A stretch of DNA of 64,000 bases, from positions 558,001 through 622,000 of the forward strand of contig CBDCVA010000002.1 of assembly GCA_965222935.1 (NCBI GenBank), written 5' to 3'. The position numbers and the translations under genes were made by a program. This stretch comes from CBDCVA01 sp965222935 [NCBI: Candidatus Latescibacterota bacterium]. Its GTDB lineage: Bacteria; Latescibacterota; CBDCVA01. This document shows, piece after piece, positions 1 to 7,166 of this stretch (position 1 is its first letter; the number at the start of each line of letters is the position of its first letter). Under the pieces are notes generated by a model that was not told where the DNA came from, ran no database searches, and saw only the letters and a list, made by a program, of their open reading frames with translations.

Positions 1-307
1 GCGCCATGTCGAACGCGGAGATCGTATGCACCATCAGGCCACCACCTCGGATATTGCGGTGGGCGCGGAAGAGCCGCTGCCAGTGGTGCTCGATGCGGGT
101 TGGATTCTCCCCGATGATGAGCTCGGCGAGGGATTCGGCCAGGGCACAGGTCACCCTGTTTTCCATGTTGTTGATCTCGCCCCAACCCGTCACCCCCATG
201 TTGGTCTGGATCTTGACGTAGGCCTTGACGCCCATGGGAAAGGCGTGGACCTCGGTGACGCGGATCTGCGAGCCGCGGTCTTCTGTGTGTTCCCGCCCGT
301 GAGGCAT
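1..307 (-). CDS. Mandelate racemase/muconate-lactonizing enzyme family protein (enolase superfamily), N-terminal part
   Basis: The minus strand reads open from an ATG at 307 to the window edge, giving about 102 residues, so the catalytic barrel is missing here. The peptide has the N-terminal capping-domain pattern of MR/MLE enzymes: a first strand (VTEVHAFPMG), then VKIQTNMGVTGWGE, which is the usual V-K-I-x-T-D-x-G-x-x-G-W-G-E signature, then a helix ending in a LIIGENP-type turn. A Shine-Dalgarno GGAGGAG lies 10 bases before the ATG. Family members dehydrate or racemise sugar acids or related carboxylates. The substrate cannot be told from this domain. The gene continues beyond position 1. 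Confidence 0.8.
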   Translation of the reverse strand, partial: MPHGREHTEDRGSQIRVTEVHAFPMGVKAYVKIQTNMGVTGWGEINNMENRVTCALAESLAELIIGENPTRIEHHWQRLFRAHRNIRGGGLMVHTISAFDMA

Positions 308-457
308 CTAAGACCTGCTCCTCCGAAACTTCCGGCGTGTGACAGCGAGTAGAGAACCGATCATGTTAGCAGGCGTAAGTAGGAGCGCCAGCCTGGCTCC
401 TGTCAAGCATCCCATCGCTTGAACGCCAGAACGGATGCGGTCATGAGCCGTCCTTCA

Positions 458-500
458 GCGTGACAGGCCGTCACTCTAACCAACTGAGCTACTGCCCCGC
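458..500 (-). repeat. 43-bp copy of the 5' half of tRNA-Asp (left direct repeat)
   Basis: These 43 bases are identical to 4678-4720, the 5' half of the complete tRNA-Asp gene. They cover the 5' acceptor strand, D arm, anticodon stem 5' strand and anticodon loop, and stop two bases into the 3' strand of the anticodon stem. Beyond both ends the two copies diverge at once. The fragment cannot fold into a tRNA. With the intact gene it brackets about 4.2 kb carrying the porin/FMN/ApbE genes. It looks like a recombination or integration scar, but its geometry is not that of a standard integrase attachment site, because the half left over is the 5' one. Confidence 0.85.
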
Positions 501-565
501 ACGATCGCGGCCGCGCGTCAAGGACCCTCGACCACCATCATCAGCCACGTACCGGCAAGGGGTAG

Positions 566-587
566 CCGGAAGGTGCAGACCTTCCGG
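566..587. repeat. Perfect 9-bp inverted repeat (hairpin)
   Basis: CCGGAAGGT at 566-574 and its exact complement at 579-587 are separated by GCAG, forming a stable 9-bp stem with a 4-base loop. No T-run follows on either strand, so it is not a classic intrinsic terminator. It sits between the tRNA-Asp half-copy and the promoter at 642. Confidence 0.6.
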
Positions 588-641
588 TAGGGCAAGGCGC
601 CCGTCGTCATCCGCACTCGATTCGACCGAGTCTCATTATTC

Positions 642-669
642 TTGACAAGCCAGAAAGGCGGCCTATATT
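642..669 (+). promoter_or_regulatory. Sigma70-like promoter of the porin/FMN/ApbE cluster
   Basis: TTGACA at 642-647 and TATATT at 664-669 are separated by 16 bp. This is the best plus-strand promoter match upstream of the porin gene. The expected transcription start is near 676, leaving a long leader of about 255 bases that includes the small open frame at 758. The motif CGAGTCTCATTATTCT (627-642) abuts the -35 box and shares GAGTCTCATT with the palindrome at 685-705, suggesting two operator copies. Confidence 0.65.
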
Positions 670-684
670 GCTCCCGAGACGAAG

Positions 685-705
685 TGAGATTGAGTCTCAT
701 TCTCA
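685..705. promoter_or_regulatory. 21-bp palindromic operator, Fur-box-like
   Basis: The half sites TGAGATTGAG (685-694) and CTCATTCTCA (696-705) flank a central T and match as an inverted repeat at 9 of 10 positions. The site lies just downstream of the predicted transcription start, where a bound repressor would block transcription. Overlapping TGAGA...TCTCA 7-1-7 units of this kind resemble Fur-family sites. A related half-site copy lies at 627-642. The assignment to Fur rather than another Fur-family regulator is inference; no regulator gene is present in the window. Confidence 0.5.
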
Positions 706-757
706 TATTGATCTCGCTCGCTACGGGCCGCCAACCTGAACCGGAAGGAAGGAGGTC

Positions 758-889
758 GTGAAGGCGCCGGAGAAGATTGGCCCGCCAGGTGCAGCAACAC
801 CCGGCGAGCCGGCTGAACGCTCGCCCGCAACTCGGACTATCAAACTAGGTTGCACAGCGTGCATCGCGTCCAACACTGTCCCAATATAG
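758..889 (+). CDS. Possible 43-residue peptide with a CxxC motif
   Basis: A GTG-initiated open frame of 43 codons ends in TAG at 887-889. It is preceded by a purine-rich ribosome-binding stretch, GGAAGGAAGGAGG at 743-755, which ends only two bases from the GTG although GGAAGGAA is at normal distance. The peptide starts MKAPEKIG, has a Pro/Ala/Gly-rich middle, and ends with a stretch containing GCTACIASN, so two cysteines in CxxC spacing lie near the C-terminus. No signal peptide or membrane segment is visible. It lies between the operator-controlled promoter and the porin gene and would be on the same transcript. It may be a real small protein, a peptide precursor, or a translated leader; I do not recognise a family. 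Confidence 0.35.
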   Translation: MKAPEKIGPPGAATPGEPAERSPATRTIKLGCTACIASNTVPI

Positions 890-932
890 GGCCTGACGTG
901 GCTGCACGCAACACAGCAGGAGAGGTGCTGTC

Positions 933-2261
933 ATGTCATTCCATCGTTTCCGCGTTTTCGTCGCCGCGACCGTTGCAGCGCTTTTAGCCGCGCCAGCAGT
1001 CTCGGGTCCGAAGAACGCGGAAGGAGCGGAGAACGAGGAAGGGGAAGCGACCGAGAAACGGCAGATCGATGTCGACGAACTGGAGCGTCGCCTGGGGCTT
1101 CTGGCTGAAGAGGTCGAGCGACTGCGCAGCGGCGAGCCGGAGCTGGAGTTGACGACCGATGATGCCCGGAGGCTCGGGCTGGCGCCATCCGCAGCGGCGA
1201 CCTACGAACGTGGGCCGGGCGTGTCAATCGCCGGTTACGGCGAGATGCTCTATGAGAACTTTGCGGCGGAGAAAGAAGATGGCACCGAAGCCAAAAAGGG
1301 GACGCAGTTCGACTTCCTCCGCGCAATTCTGTACCTGGGCTACCGGTTTAATGACAAGTTCCTCTTCAACTCGGAGATCGAGGTCGAGCACGCGAAGGAG
1401 ATCTTCGTCGAGTTCGCGTACGTCGATTACCGGGCGTACGAGAACTTCGGGTTGCGGGCCGGGATGCTACTCGTCCCCATGGGGTTGGTCAACGAGTTCC
1501 ACGAGCCGACCGTCTTCATCGGCGCCGAGCGGCCGGTCACCGAGCAGCGGATCATTCCGTCGACCTGGCGGGAGAATGGCGGCGGTGTCTACGGCTCGGT
1601 CGACCGTGTCGCCTTTCGCGCCTACGTCGTCAACGGCTTCAACGGCTCGAAATTCTCGTCGAGCGGGGTACGCGGCGGTCGTCAGAAGGGCGGAAAGGCG
1701 AAGGCGAGCAACATGGCGTTCGCCGGCCGCATCGACTTCACCCCGACACTGGGAGCCTTCGTCGGTGCGAGCCTTTACACCGGCGGATCGGGCCAGGGCG
1801 ACATCATGATCGACGGTACAGACTACAGCGTGCGCACCACCATCTTCGATCTGCACGGGCAGGCGCAGTTCCGCGGCCTCGATTTCCGCGTGCTCTACGC
1901 CGAGGCGCGCCTGAACGATGTCGTGCAGTTGAACCAAGTACTCGAACTCTCCGGGTCGAAAGGGGTTGCCGAGAAGATGACGGGCGGCTACGTGCAGGTC
2001 GGCTACGATGTGCTGTCGCAGGTGGCCGACAATCGAGGCGTGGCACTGACGCCGTACGTGCGCTACGAGAAGGTCGACACGCAGGCCCAGATGCCGGAAG
2101 GCTTCGACCGGAATCCGTCAACCGACGGCACGTATACGGTGTTCGGATTGGAATTGAAACCGATTCCGGGCGTCGTCGCGAAGGTCGATCACATGTGGGT
2201 CAGCAACGGAGCTGACAGCGGCCTCAACCAGCTCAACATCAACGTCGGCTACGCGTTCTGA
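933..2261 (+). CDS. Outer-membrane porin, OprO/OprP-like
   Basis: This 442-residue protein begins with a Sec signal peptide (about residues 1-25), followed by a charged stretch and a short coiled coil (about 45-66, DELERRLGLLAEEVERLR) like those that trimerise or anchor OprO/P-type porins. From about residue 95 to the end it shows alternating aromatic/hydrophobic strands of a beta barrel, closing with a C-terminal ...NVGYAF whose final Phe is the usual BAM recognition residue. An AGGAGAGG ribosome-binding site lies 7 bases before the ATG. It is the first large gene of the operator-controlled cluster and is 7 bases from the FMN-binding gene, so it probably supplies an outer-membrane route for an anion, chelate or electron acceptor. 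The substrate is unknown. Confidence 0.75.
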   Translation: MSFHRFRVFVAATVAALLAAPAVSGPKNAEGAENEEGEATEKRQIDVDELERRLGLLAEEVERLRSGEPELELTTDDARRLGLAPSAAATYERGPGVSIAGYGEMLYENFAAEKEDGTEAKKGTQFDFLRAILYLGYRFNDKFLFNSEIEVEHAKEIFVEFAYVDYRAYENFGLRAGMLLVPMGLVNEFHEPTVFIGAERPVTEQRIIPSTWRENGGGVYGSVDRVAFRAYVVNGFNGSKFSSSGVRGGRQKGGKAKASNMAFAGRIDFTPTLGAFVGASLYTGGSGQGDIMIDGTDYSVRTTIFDLHGQAQFRGLDFRVLYAEARLNDVVQLNQVLELSGSKGVAEKMTGGYVQVGYDVLSQVADNRGVALTPYVRYEKVDTQAQMPEGFDRNPSTDGTYTVFGLELKPIPGVVAKVDHMWVSNGADSGLNQLNINVGYAF

Positions 2262-2268
2262 GTAGATC

Positions 2269-2856
2269 ATGAGACACGGGCCGTTCGCGCGGCAGGCTGC
2301 ACGACGATGCATCATCGGCACGCTTGTCGTGTGGCTTGCCGCTGCGGCCGGCCGTGCATCGGCGCAATCGGGCATCGTGTCGCGCGACGAGGCCCTAGCC
2401 GCCGTCTTCCCGGACGCGACGGTCGCCTTGGACCTCGTCTACCTGACGCCCGAGCAGGTCAAGCGGGTCGCCAAGCTGTCGCGCGATAAGGTGCGGTCCA
2501 GGATCTACGCCCGGTACATCGCAACGCGCGACAGCGTCATCGTCGGCCGGGCCTACGTCGATACACACGTCGTGCGAACGAAGCGCGAGAGCTTGCTCGT
2601 CTCGCTCGACGTCTCTGGCCGCGTCCGGCGGATCGACGTAACGGCGTTCCTCGAACCAGCGGAGTACCTCGCGCCCGAACCGTGGATGCGCCAGTACTAC
2701 GAGAAGCCGCTGAGCGACGACCTCGCCGTACAGCGCGCCATTCGACCCATCGCGGGCGCAACGCTGACGGTGCGTGCAGTTAACGCCGCGGTACGGAGAC
2801 TGCTCGCACTCGACCAGGTGCTCGAGTCCGAAGCGGAAGGGCGAGTGTCGCCGTGA
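2269..2856 (+). CDS. Exported FMN-binding domain protein (predicted flavinylated)
   Basis: The 195-residue product has a Sec signal peptide (about 1-32, ending ASA-Q). The C-terminal half carries the FMN_bind fold found in RnfG/NqrC/NosR, with the flavinylation motif GATLT at residues 163-167; Thr165 is the expected covalent FMN attachment site. The domain ends with the helix following the motif (VNAAVRRLLAL). ApbE, the enzyme that performs this flavinylation, is encoded two genes downstream, which supports the assignment. The stop overlaps the GTG start of the membrane protein gene (GTGA). Likely role: a periplasmic one- or two-electron carrier fed by the membrane partner. An upstream ribosome-binding site is weak, so translation may be coupled to the porin. 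Confidence 0.75.
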   Translation: MRHGPFARQAARRCIIGTLVVWLAAAAGRASAQSGIVSRDEALAAVFPDATVALDLVYLTPEQVKRVAKLSRDKVRSRIYARYIATRDSVIVGRAYVDTHVVRTKRESLLVSLDVSGRVRRIDVTAFLEPAEYLAPEPWMRQYYEKPLSDDLAVQRAIRPIAGATLTVRAVNAAVRRLLALDQVLESEAEGRVSP

Positions 2857-3332
2857 CCCGGTGGGAGCGCTGGGGCTTCAACGCGTTCCACAGCGTCGTT
2901 GCCGTGACCGGCGTCGCCTACTTCTACATGAAGTACGTCATGGCGTCCGGCGACCCGTTCGCGATCATCAACCACCCGTGGCAGCCGGCGATGCTGTCGA
3001 TTCATTTGATCGCGGCGCCGTTCTTCATCGCCTTCTTCGGTATGCTCTTCCGGTCGCACTCCATCCGGAAGATCCTCTCTCCCAACCGAGCGAACCGGCG
3101 CACCGGCTGGACGTCGCTGATCAGCTTCTCGGCGATGGTCCTGTCAGGCTATCTCATCCAGATAGCGGCGGCGCCTGCGTTGATCACCATCCTCATCTGG
3201 ACGCACATAGCGACCAGCACGTTGTTCGTCGTCGGCTACGGCATCCACATCGTCATCGGCTATCGGGTCAACAAGCTCCCGACCGAAACGCCCGACGCCG
3301 CTCTTCCAGAACTCGCGCGCTCGTCGCTGTGA
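2853..3332 (+). CDS. Four-helix membrane protein, DUF4405/cytochrome b-like
   Basis: A 159-residue protein with four predicted membrane helices (about 9-30, 44-64, 86-108, 112-137). Histidines sit within helices at His13, His51, His118 and His132; the last two are in helix 4. This placement resembles the bis-haem ligands of DUF4405 and related small cytochrome b proteins. Family proteins pass electrons from the quinone pool or a dehydrogenase across the membrane. Sitting between an FMN-binding protein and ApbE, it is a good candidate for the transmembrane donor to the periplasmic flavoprotein. It starts with GTG inside the upstream stop. Haem binding is inferred from histidine placement only. 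Confidence 0.65.
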   Translation: MTRWERWGFNAFHSVVAVTGVAYFYMKYVMASGDPFAIINHPWQPAMLSIHLIAAPFFIAFFGMLFRSHSIRKILSPNRANRRTGWTSLISFSAMVLSGYLIQIAAAPALITILIWTHIATSTLFVVGYGIHIVIGYRVNKLPTETPDAALPELARSSL

Positions 3333-3504
3333 AGGCGCTCGCCACGCTAGGAGTCCATGGTGAAAGTCGCGCCTAGCACCGAGACCCCGCTGAATCTAAG
3401 CCGCATTCGGCCACGGCTATGCGCGACGAGGAGCATACCGGAGATCTGTGACCCCGCTGATGCAAGGCCCAGCGCCGGCCTCTACGGGAGGCATCGCTGG
3501 TCGA

Positions 3505-4527
3505 ATGCCGCGTGACTTGCACCACCGATCCCTAGCCACCCTTCTGTGCCTCAGCGCGGCCGCGTGCGACAGCCCGCTCCCCACCGCCGTTCGTGTCGAG
3601 CGATCGGTGTATCTGATGGGAACTCTCGCCAGGTTCGTCGCCGAGGCGGAAGACCGAGAGAGCGGCCTCGCGCAGCTCGAACGCATGGTGCTAATCATCG
3701 AACAGACTGAGGCCGAGCTCAGCACGTGGCGCGACGACAGCACGCTGAGCGAGGTGAACCGACAGCCGCTCGATGTGGCGCGCCCGGTCCCTCCAGCCGT
3801 CTGCGACCTGCTCGATCAGCTAGCGGCGTGGCACCGCGCGACCGACGCCGCGTTCGATCCGGCCATTGGCAGTCTCATCAATGCCTGGGGGCTGCGGAAG
3901 GCTGGACGCCGTCCCGACGACGACACGCTCAAAGCGGCCATCGCTCGCGCCGGATTCCGGCACGTGGAGTTCGACCGTGAAGCCTGCACGATCACGCGCC
4001 GAGCCGACGTGACATTCGACGCCGGGGGATTCGGCAAGGGGGCAGCGCTGCAGCGTGTGGGACACGCCGAGCGCGACCAGCCGGGTGCCTGGCTGATCGA
4101 TTTCGGCGGTCAAGTTGCCGTCTCAGGGGAACCGGCCGACGGCGCCTGGCCCACAGCCATGGCTCATCCCGAGCTGCGCGACATACCGGTGGTCGAGCTT
4201 CACCTCACAGAGGGGTCGCTTGCCACAAGCGGCGGCTCCCAGCGCGACCTCATTCTGGCCGATGACCCCCGGATCGGTCACATCATCGATCCGCGTACCG
4301 GGCAACCCGTCAGCCGGACCGCGTCAGTCACCGTCTGGCACCACGACGCACTCGCCGCCGACGTGCTTTCCACGGCGCTCTACGTCATGGGGCCGGATGA
4401 AGGCCTCGCGTGGGCGGAGGCGCTACAGGTCGCGGTGTGTTTCATCAGCGCGGACGCCGTGTCGGGTGATGTCACCTACCGAGTAACACCGGCCTTCGAG
4501 GCGCGATTCGAACTGCCGCCGGGGTAG
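3505..4527 (+). CDS. apbE: FAD:protein FMN transferase ApbE
   Basis: ApbE transfers FMN from FAD to a Thr of FMN_bind domains. Numbered from the ATG at 3505 the protein has 340 residues, normal for the family, and begins with a lipoprotein signal peptide whose lipobox is SAAAC with Cys21. Family motifs follow in order: FDPAIG (117-122), DAGGFGKG (172-179), the DFGG turn (199-202), HIIDPRTG (259-266) and ADVLSTALYVMG (285-296), which holds the Mg2+-binding Asp. An in-frame GTG at 3448 would add 19 residues before the signal peptide; the ATG is preferred because it places the signal peptide correctly. It completes the flavin electron-transfer cluster started at 933. Confidence 0.9.
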   Translation: MPRDLHHRSLATLLCLSAAACDSPLPTAVRVERSVYLMGTLARFVAEAEDRESGLAQLERMVLIIEQTEAELSTWRDDSTLSEVNRQPLDVARPVPPAVCDLLDQLAAWHRATDAAFDPAIGSLINAWGLRKAGRRPDDDTLKAAIARAGFRHVEFDREACTITRRADVTFDAGGFGKGAALQRVGHAERDQPGAWLIDFGGQVAVSGEPADGAWPTAMAHPELRDIPVVELHLTEGSLATSGGSQRDLILADDPRIGHIIDPRTGQPVSRTASVTVWHHDALAADVLSTALYVMGPDEGLAWAEALQVAVCFISADAVSGDVTYRVTPAFEARFELPPG

Positions 4528-4641
4528 AGAGGCCACACATCTAGCTCGAGACGAGCCGCTCGATGGCGAGATCCTCAAGATGCGGCTGGAAACGAAAAAG
4601 GCGGAACCGCTCACGGGAGAAGCTCTACCTTTCGACCTCTC

Positions 4642-4718
4642 TGGCGGGGCAGACGGGACTCGAACCCGCGACCTACGGCGTGACAGGCCGTCACTCTAAC
4701 CAACTGAGCTACTGCCCC
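4642..4718 (-). tRNA. tRNA-Asp (anticodon GTC)
   Basis: On the minus strand the sequence folds as a complete cloverleaf. Acceptor GGGGCAG pairs with CTGCCCC, the D arm is GCTC/GAGT, the anticodon stem is ACGGC/GCCGT with loop CTGTCAC (anticodon GTC), and the T arm is GCGGG-TTCGAGT-CCCGT. The discriminator is G and the CCA end is encoded. Length is 77 bases including CCA. A 43-bp duplicate of its 5' half lies 4220 bp away at 458-500. Confidence 0.97.
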
Positions 4719-4720
4719 GC
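4678..4720 (-). repeat. Right copy of the 43-bp tRNA-Asp direct repeat
   Basis: This copy lies within the intact tRNA-Asp, extends 2 bases past its 5' end, and is identical to 458-500. Recombination between the two direct copies would remove about 4.2 kb together with the 3' half of this tRNA. Confidence 0.85.
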
Positions 4721-4761
4721 GCAATGAAATATAAGCCGCGCGCCGTGCCACCGCCAATTGC

Positions 4762-5265
4762 CTATTGGCCGACATCGACGCCCAGATTTGCCAGCTCCCG
4801 AACCGCCTCGGCCACGAGTTTCGGATGTTCGCGCATCAGGCGCTCACCGGTCGCCCGCGTGCGCCTAACGTCGGCTTTAGAAAGAGAGCCGGCGGCGTAC
4901 GCTCGCTCCAATTCGTCGGCGTCAAGTAGCGTGGCGCGCCCGGCGGCTTCTACCCACACGTCGAGCAGCAGGTCTCGCCAGCTCACCCCTTCAGCCTCGA
5001 TCCTCACCTCGTCGCAGACATCGAACTTATGACCGATGAGCACGCCGTCAGGCCCGATCATACGCCAGAGCGTATGCGTCCGGTCGTGCCAGTAGAAGGC
5101 GTAGGTCACGGTGCCCACAGGGAAGGTCACGCCCCACATGTGGAATTCGCGGTCTGAAACGTAGCGTAGCACGCAGCGCTTCGGGGAAAGCGCGAGCGCC
5201 TCGCACTCGAAGGTCTGCACCCGCCCGTCGGCGAATCGTTTGGTCTCCGTCACCCTCGGTAGCAC
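4762..5265 (-). CDS. DUF402 domain protein
   Basis: The 167-residue product matches the DUF402 pattern (the FomD and UPF0374-type nucleotide phosphatase group). It has a central strand-rich core with YAFYWHDRTHTLWRMI around residues 55-70, the D-x-W-V segment at about 102-105, and the LDADELERA stretch at 114-122 followed by the helical tail typical of the family. Some relatives hydrolyse nucleoside diphosphates or triphosphates or nucleotidyl conjugates using metal-binding acidic residues; which reaction applies here is unknown. The gene stands alone between the tRNA-Asp gene and the S41 protease, divergent from the latter. Confidence 0.7.
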   Translation of the reverse strand: MLPRVTETKRFADGRVQTFECEALALSPKRCVLRYVSDREFHMWGVTFPVGTVTYAFYWHDRTHTLWRMIGPDGVLIGHKFDVCDEVRIEAEGVSWRDLLLDVWVEAAGRATLLDADELERAYAAGSLSKADVRRTRATGERLMREHPKLVAEAVRELANLGVDVGQ

Positions 5266-5456
5266 GAGCCTACCCCCCGTCCATCATCGTCGCCACAGGA
5301 CCCATCATGTCGTCCGCGCGGCGGTGGTAAGCGGGGAGGATGCCCTCCCGAGGCCCGTGGCCACCCCCAGCCGTTCACCGGTGCAACCATCCCATGACAG
5401 GCCCGTATAAGAAAGGTGATCCCTCCGCAACCGGGCCCTACATGAGATCAGGAGCC

Positions 5457-7166
5457 ATGCGCGTGAAGACCTTCCACCGGACCCACAGAGCCATGAGCGC
5501 GATCATCGTCTTGGCTGCGCTCATCCTGCTCCCGGGACATCCCGCCGCCCTCGGCGAGGACACTTACGCCAGCCTCAGCAAAAACATCGACGTCTTCGGC
5601 AATGTCTACAAGAAGATCGTTTCCGACTACGTGCGCGACGTGGACCCGACTGTGACGATGAATGCCGGCATCCACGCCATGCTCGGCCAACTCGACCCGC
5701 ACAGCCAGCTCTTCGAGGCTCATCGCCTAGACGACCTCAAACAGAAGACGACCGGGAAATATGGCGGCTTAGGCATCACCATCTATCCCTCCGTCATCGA
5801 CCGCATCCCCACGGTCCTCTCGCCCATCGAGGGCACCCCGGCCGAGTTGGTGGGACTCCGGCCAGGCGATCGCATCGTCAAGATCGAGGACGAGCCGACC
5901 CTCGGTATGTCGATGGACGAAATCCTGGTCAAGCTCCGCGGCGAACCTGGCTCGGCGGTGACCATCTCCATCGGGCGAGAAGGTGAGACGGCCACCGTCG
6001 ACTATACGATCATCCGCGGTAAAATCGACATCAAAAGCGTCACTTATGCAGAACTGATTGAAGACGGCATCGGCTACGTTCGCCTCGTGCGCTTCTCCGA
6101 GGCGACGACCCAGGAACTGGCCAATGCCCTCGCCGCTCTCATCGGACGCGGCATGACCCACCTCATCCTCGATGTGAGAGGCAACCCCGGCGGGCTTCTC
6201 AGCCAAGCCGTCGCCGTCGCCGACCTGTTCCTGCCGCGCGGCCAGCCCATCGTCGCCATTCGCGGACGCGAGCCCAACGGCGTCCAGCAGCTCGCCGCGC
6301 AGAAATCCCCGTCCTTCGGCGACGGCCCCATGATCGTCCTTGCGGACGAGGGGTCGGCCAGCGCCTCCGAGATTGTCGCGGGTGCGGTTCAGGACGCAGA
6401 TCGGGGCCTCATCGTCGGGCAAACCACCTTCGGCAAGGGCTCGGTCCAGACGGTCTTCCCAGTCGGTGACCAGATCGCGCTCAAGCTCACCACCGCGTAT
6501 TATCACACGCCTAGTGGACGGAACATCCACCGGATGGAGGAAAGGGCTGACGAGAGGGACGAGCTCGCCCTGGCTCAGCCCGATACCGCCAGTGAGGAGA
6601 CGGCTCACGAGTTTCGCACTGCCCGAGGGCGAATCGTTTATGGCGGCGGCGGAGTCACTCCCGATGTCGAGGTAGCGCCGCCAAAACAGACGCGGCTGGT
6701 GCGCGATCTCCTGCGTACGCGAATGTTCTTCTCGTTCGCCGTGGCTTATGGAGCCCGGCACCCCCAGATCGAGGAGGCCGAAGTGAACGACACCTTGATC
6801 GGTGAGTTCCGGGCCTTCCTGGCCGATTCGACCCACGGCTTCGACTATAAGGGCGAGGGCGAAAACCACGTGGAAGCCCTCGAAAGGCTGGCCGAGGAAA
6901 ATCATTATGGCTCCGACGTTCACAACCGTATCGCGTCGCTACGCGAGGCGTTGAGCGGAGCATTCGACGCCGAATTCCGTCAAAGCCTGCCCGCCATCAA
7001 GATGAACCTCCGCACATGGCTGGCCTTTCGAGACGGAGGCGATAAGGCGCGCACCGTAGCGCGTTTCCCCGAGGACGCGCAGTTACAGGAGGCCCTGCGC
7101 ATCATGCGCGACCCCCATCACTACGCCGAAGCCATGACCATCGGACCGTCCATTGCCACGCCTTGA
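5457..7166 (+). CDS. C-terminal processing protease (S41 family) with PDZ domain
   Basis: Numbered from the ATG at 5457 (569 residues), the protein has a signal peptide or membrane anchor (about 13-33, SAIIVLAALILLPG), a helical N-domain, a PDZ domain (about 100-192) and an S41 peptidase core. The catalytic Ser is in GSASASEIV (Ser302) and the general-base Lys in TTFGKGSVQ (Lys327), as in Prc/CtpA. After the core there is an extra C-terminal region of about 200 residues that is more than minimal CtpA proteins have. It probably trims or degrades envelope proteins. The start is uncertain: ATG at 5442 is also in frame, and AGGAG at 5450-5454 is very close to the chosen ATG. Confidence 0.9.
   Translation: MRVKTFHRTHRAMSAIIVLAALILLPGHPAALGEDTYASLSKNIDVFGNVYKKIVSDYVRDVDPTVTMNAGIHAMLGQLDPHSQLFEAHRLDDLKQKTTGKYGGLGITIYPSVIDRIPTVLSPIEGTPAELVGLRPGDRIVKIEDEPTLGMSMDEILVKLRGEPGSAVTISIGREGETATVDYTIIRGKIDIKSVTYAELIEDGIGYVRLVRFSEATTQELANALAALIGRGMTHLILDVRGNPGGLLSQAVAVADLFLPRGQPIVAIRGREPNGVQQLAAQKSPSFGDGPMIVLADEGSASASEIVAGAVQDADRGLIVGQTTFGKGSVQTVFPVGDQIALKLTTAYYHTPSGRNIHRMEERADERDELALAQPDTASEETAHEFRTARGRIVYGGGGVTPDVEVAPPKQTRLVRDLLRTRMFFSFAVAYGARHPQIEEAEVNDTLIGEFRAFLADSTHGFDYKGEGENHVEALERLAEENHYGSDVHNRIASLREALSGAFDAEFRQSLPAIKMNLRTWLAFRDGGDKARTVARFPEDAQLQEALRIMRDPHHYAEAMTIGPSIATP

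Noticed and set aside
458-500. A second functional tRNA-Asp gene
   Set aside because: Only the 5' half is present. The sequence after the anticodon stem does not match and cannot form the T arm or acceptor stem.
566-587. The 22-bp palindrome as an intrinsic terminator
   Set aside because: The stem is perfect, but no T-run follows on either strand.
4590-4612. Intrinsic terminator downstream of tRNA-Asp
   Set aside because: GCGG-TT-CCGC before a short T-run on the minus strand has too small a loop to be a convincing hairpin.
4642-4720. A standard integrase attachment site at the tRNA 3' end
   Set aside because: The duplicate carries the 5' half, not the 3' end, and the flank at 451-457 has no resemblance to the tRNA 3' half. 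No integrase is present.
5408-5445. A second translated leader with attenuator before the S41 protease gene
   Set aside because: GAAAGGTGATC also occurs here, but no short frame with biased codons and no terminator hairpin follows.
5769-6923. A 384-codon minus-strand frame inside the S41 protease gene
   Set aside because: It lies fully within a gene with PDZ and catalytic motifs and has no recognisable domain.
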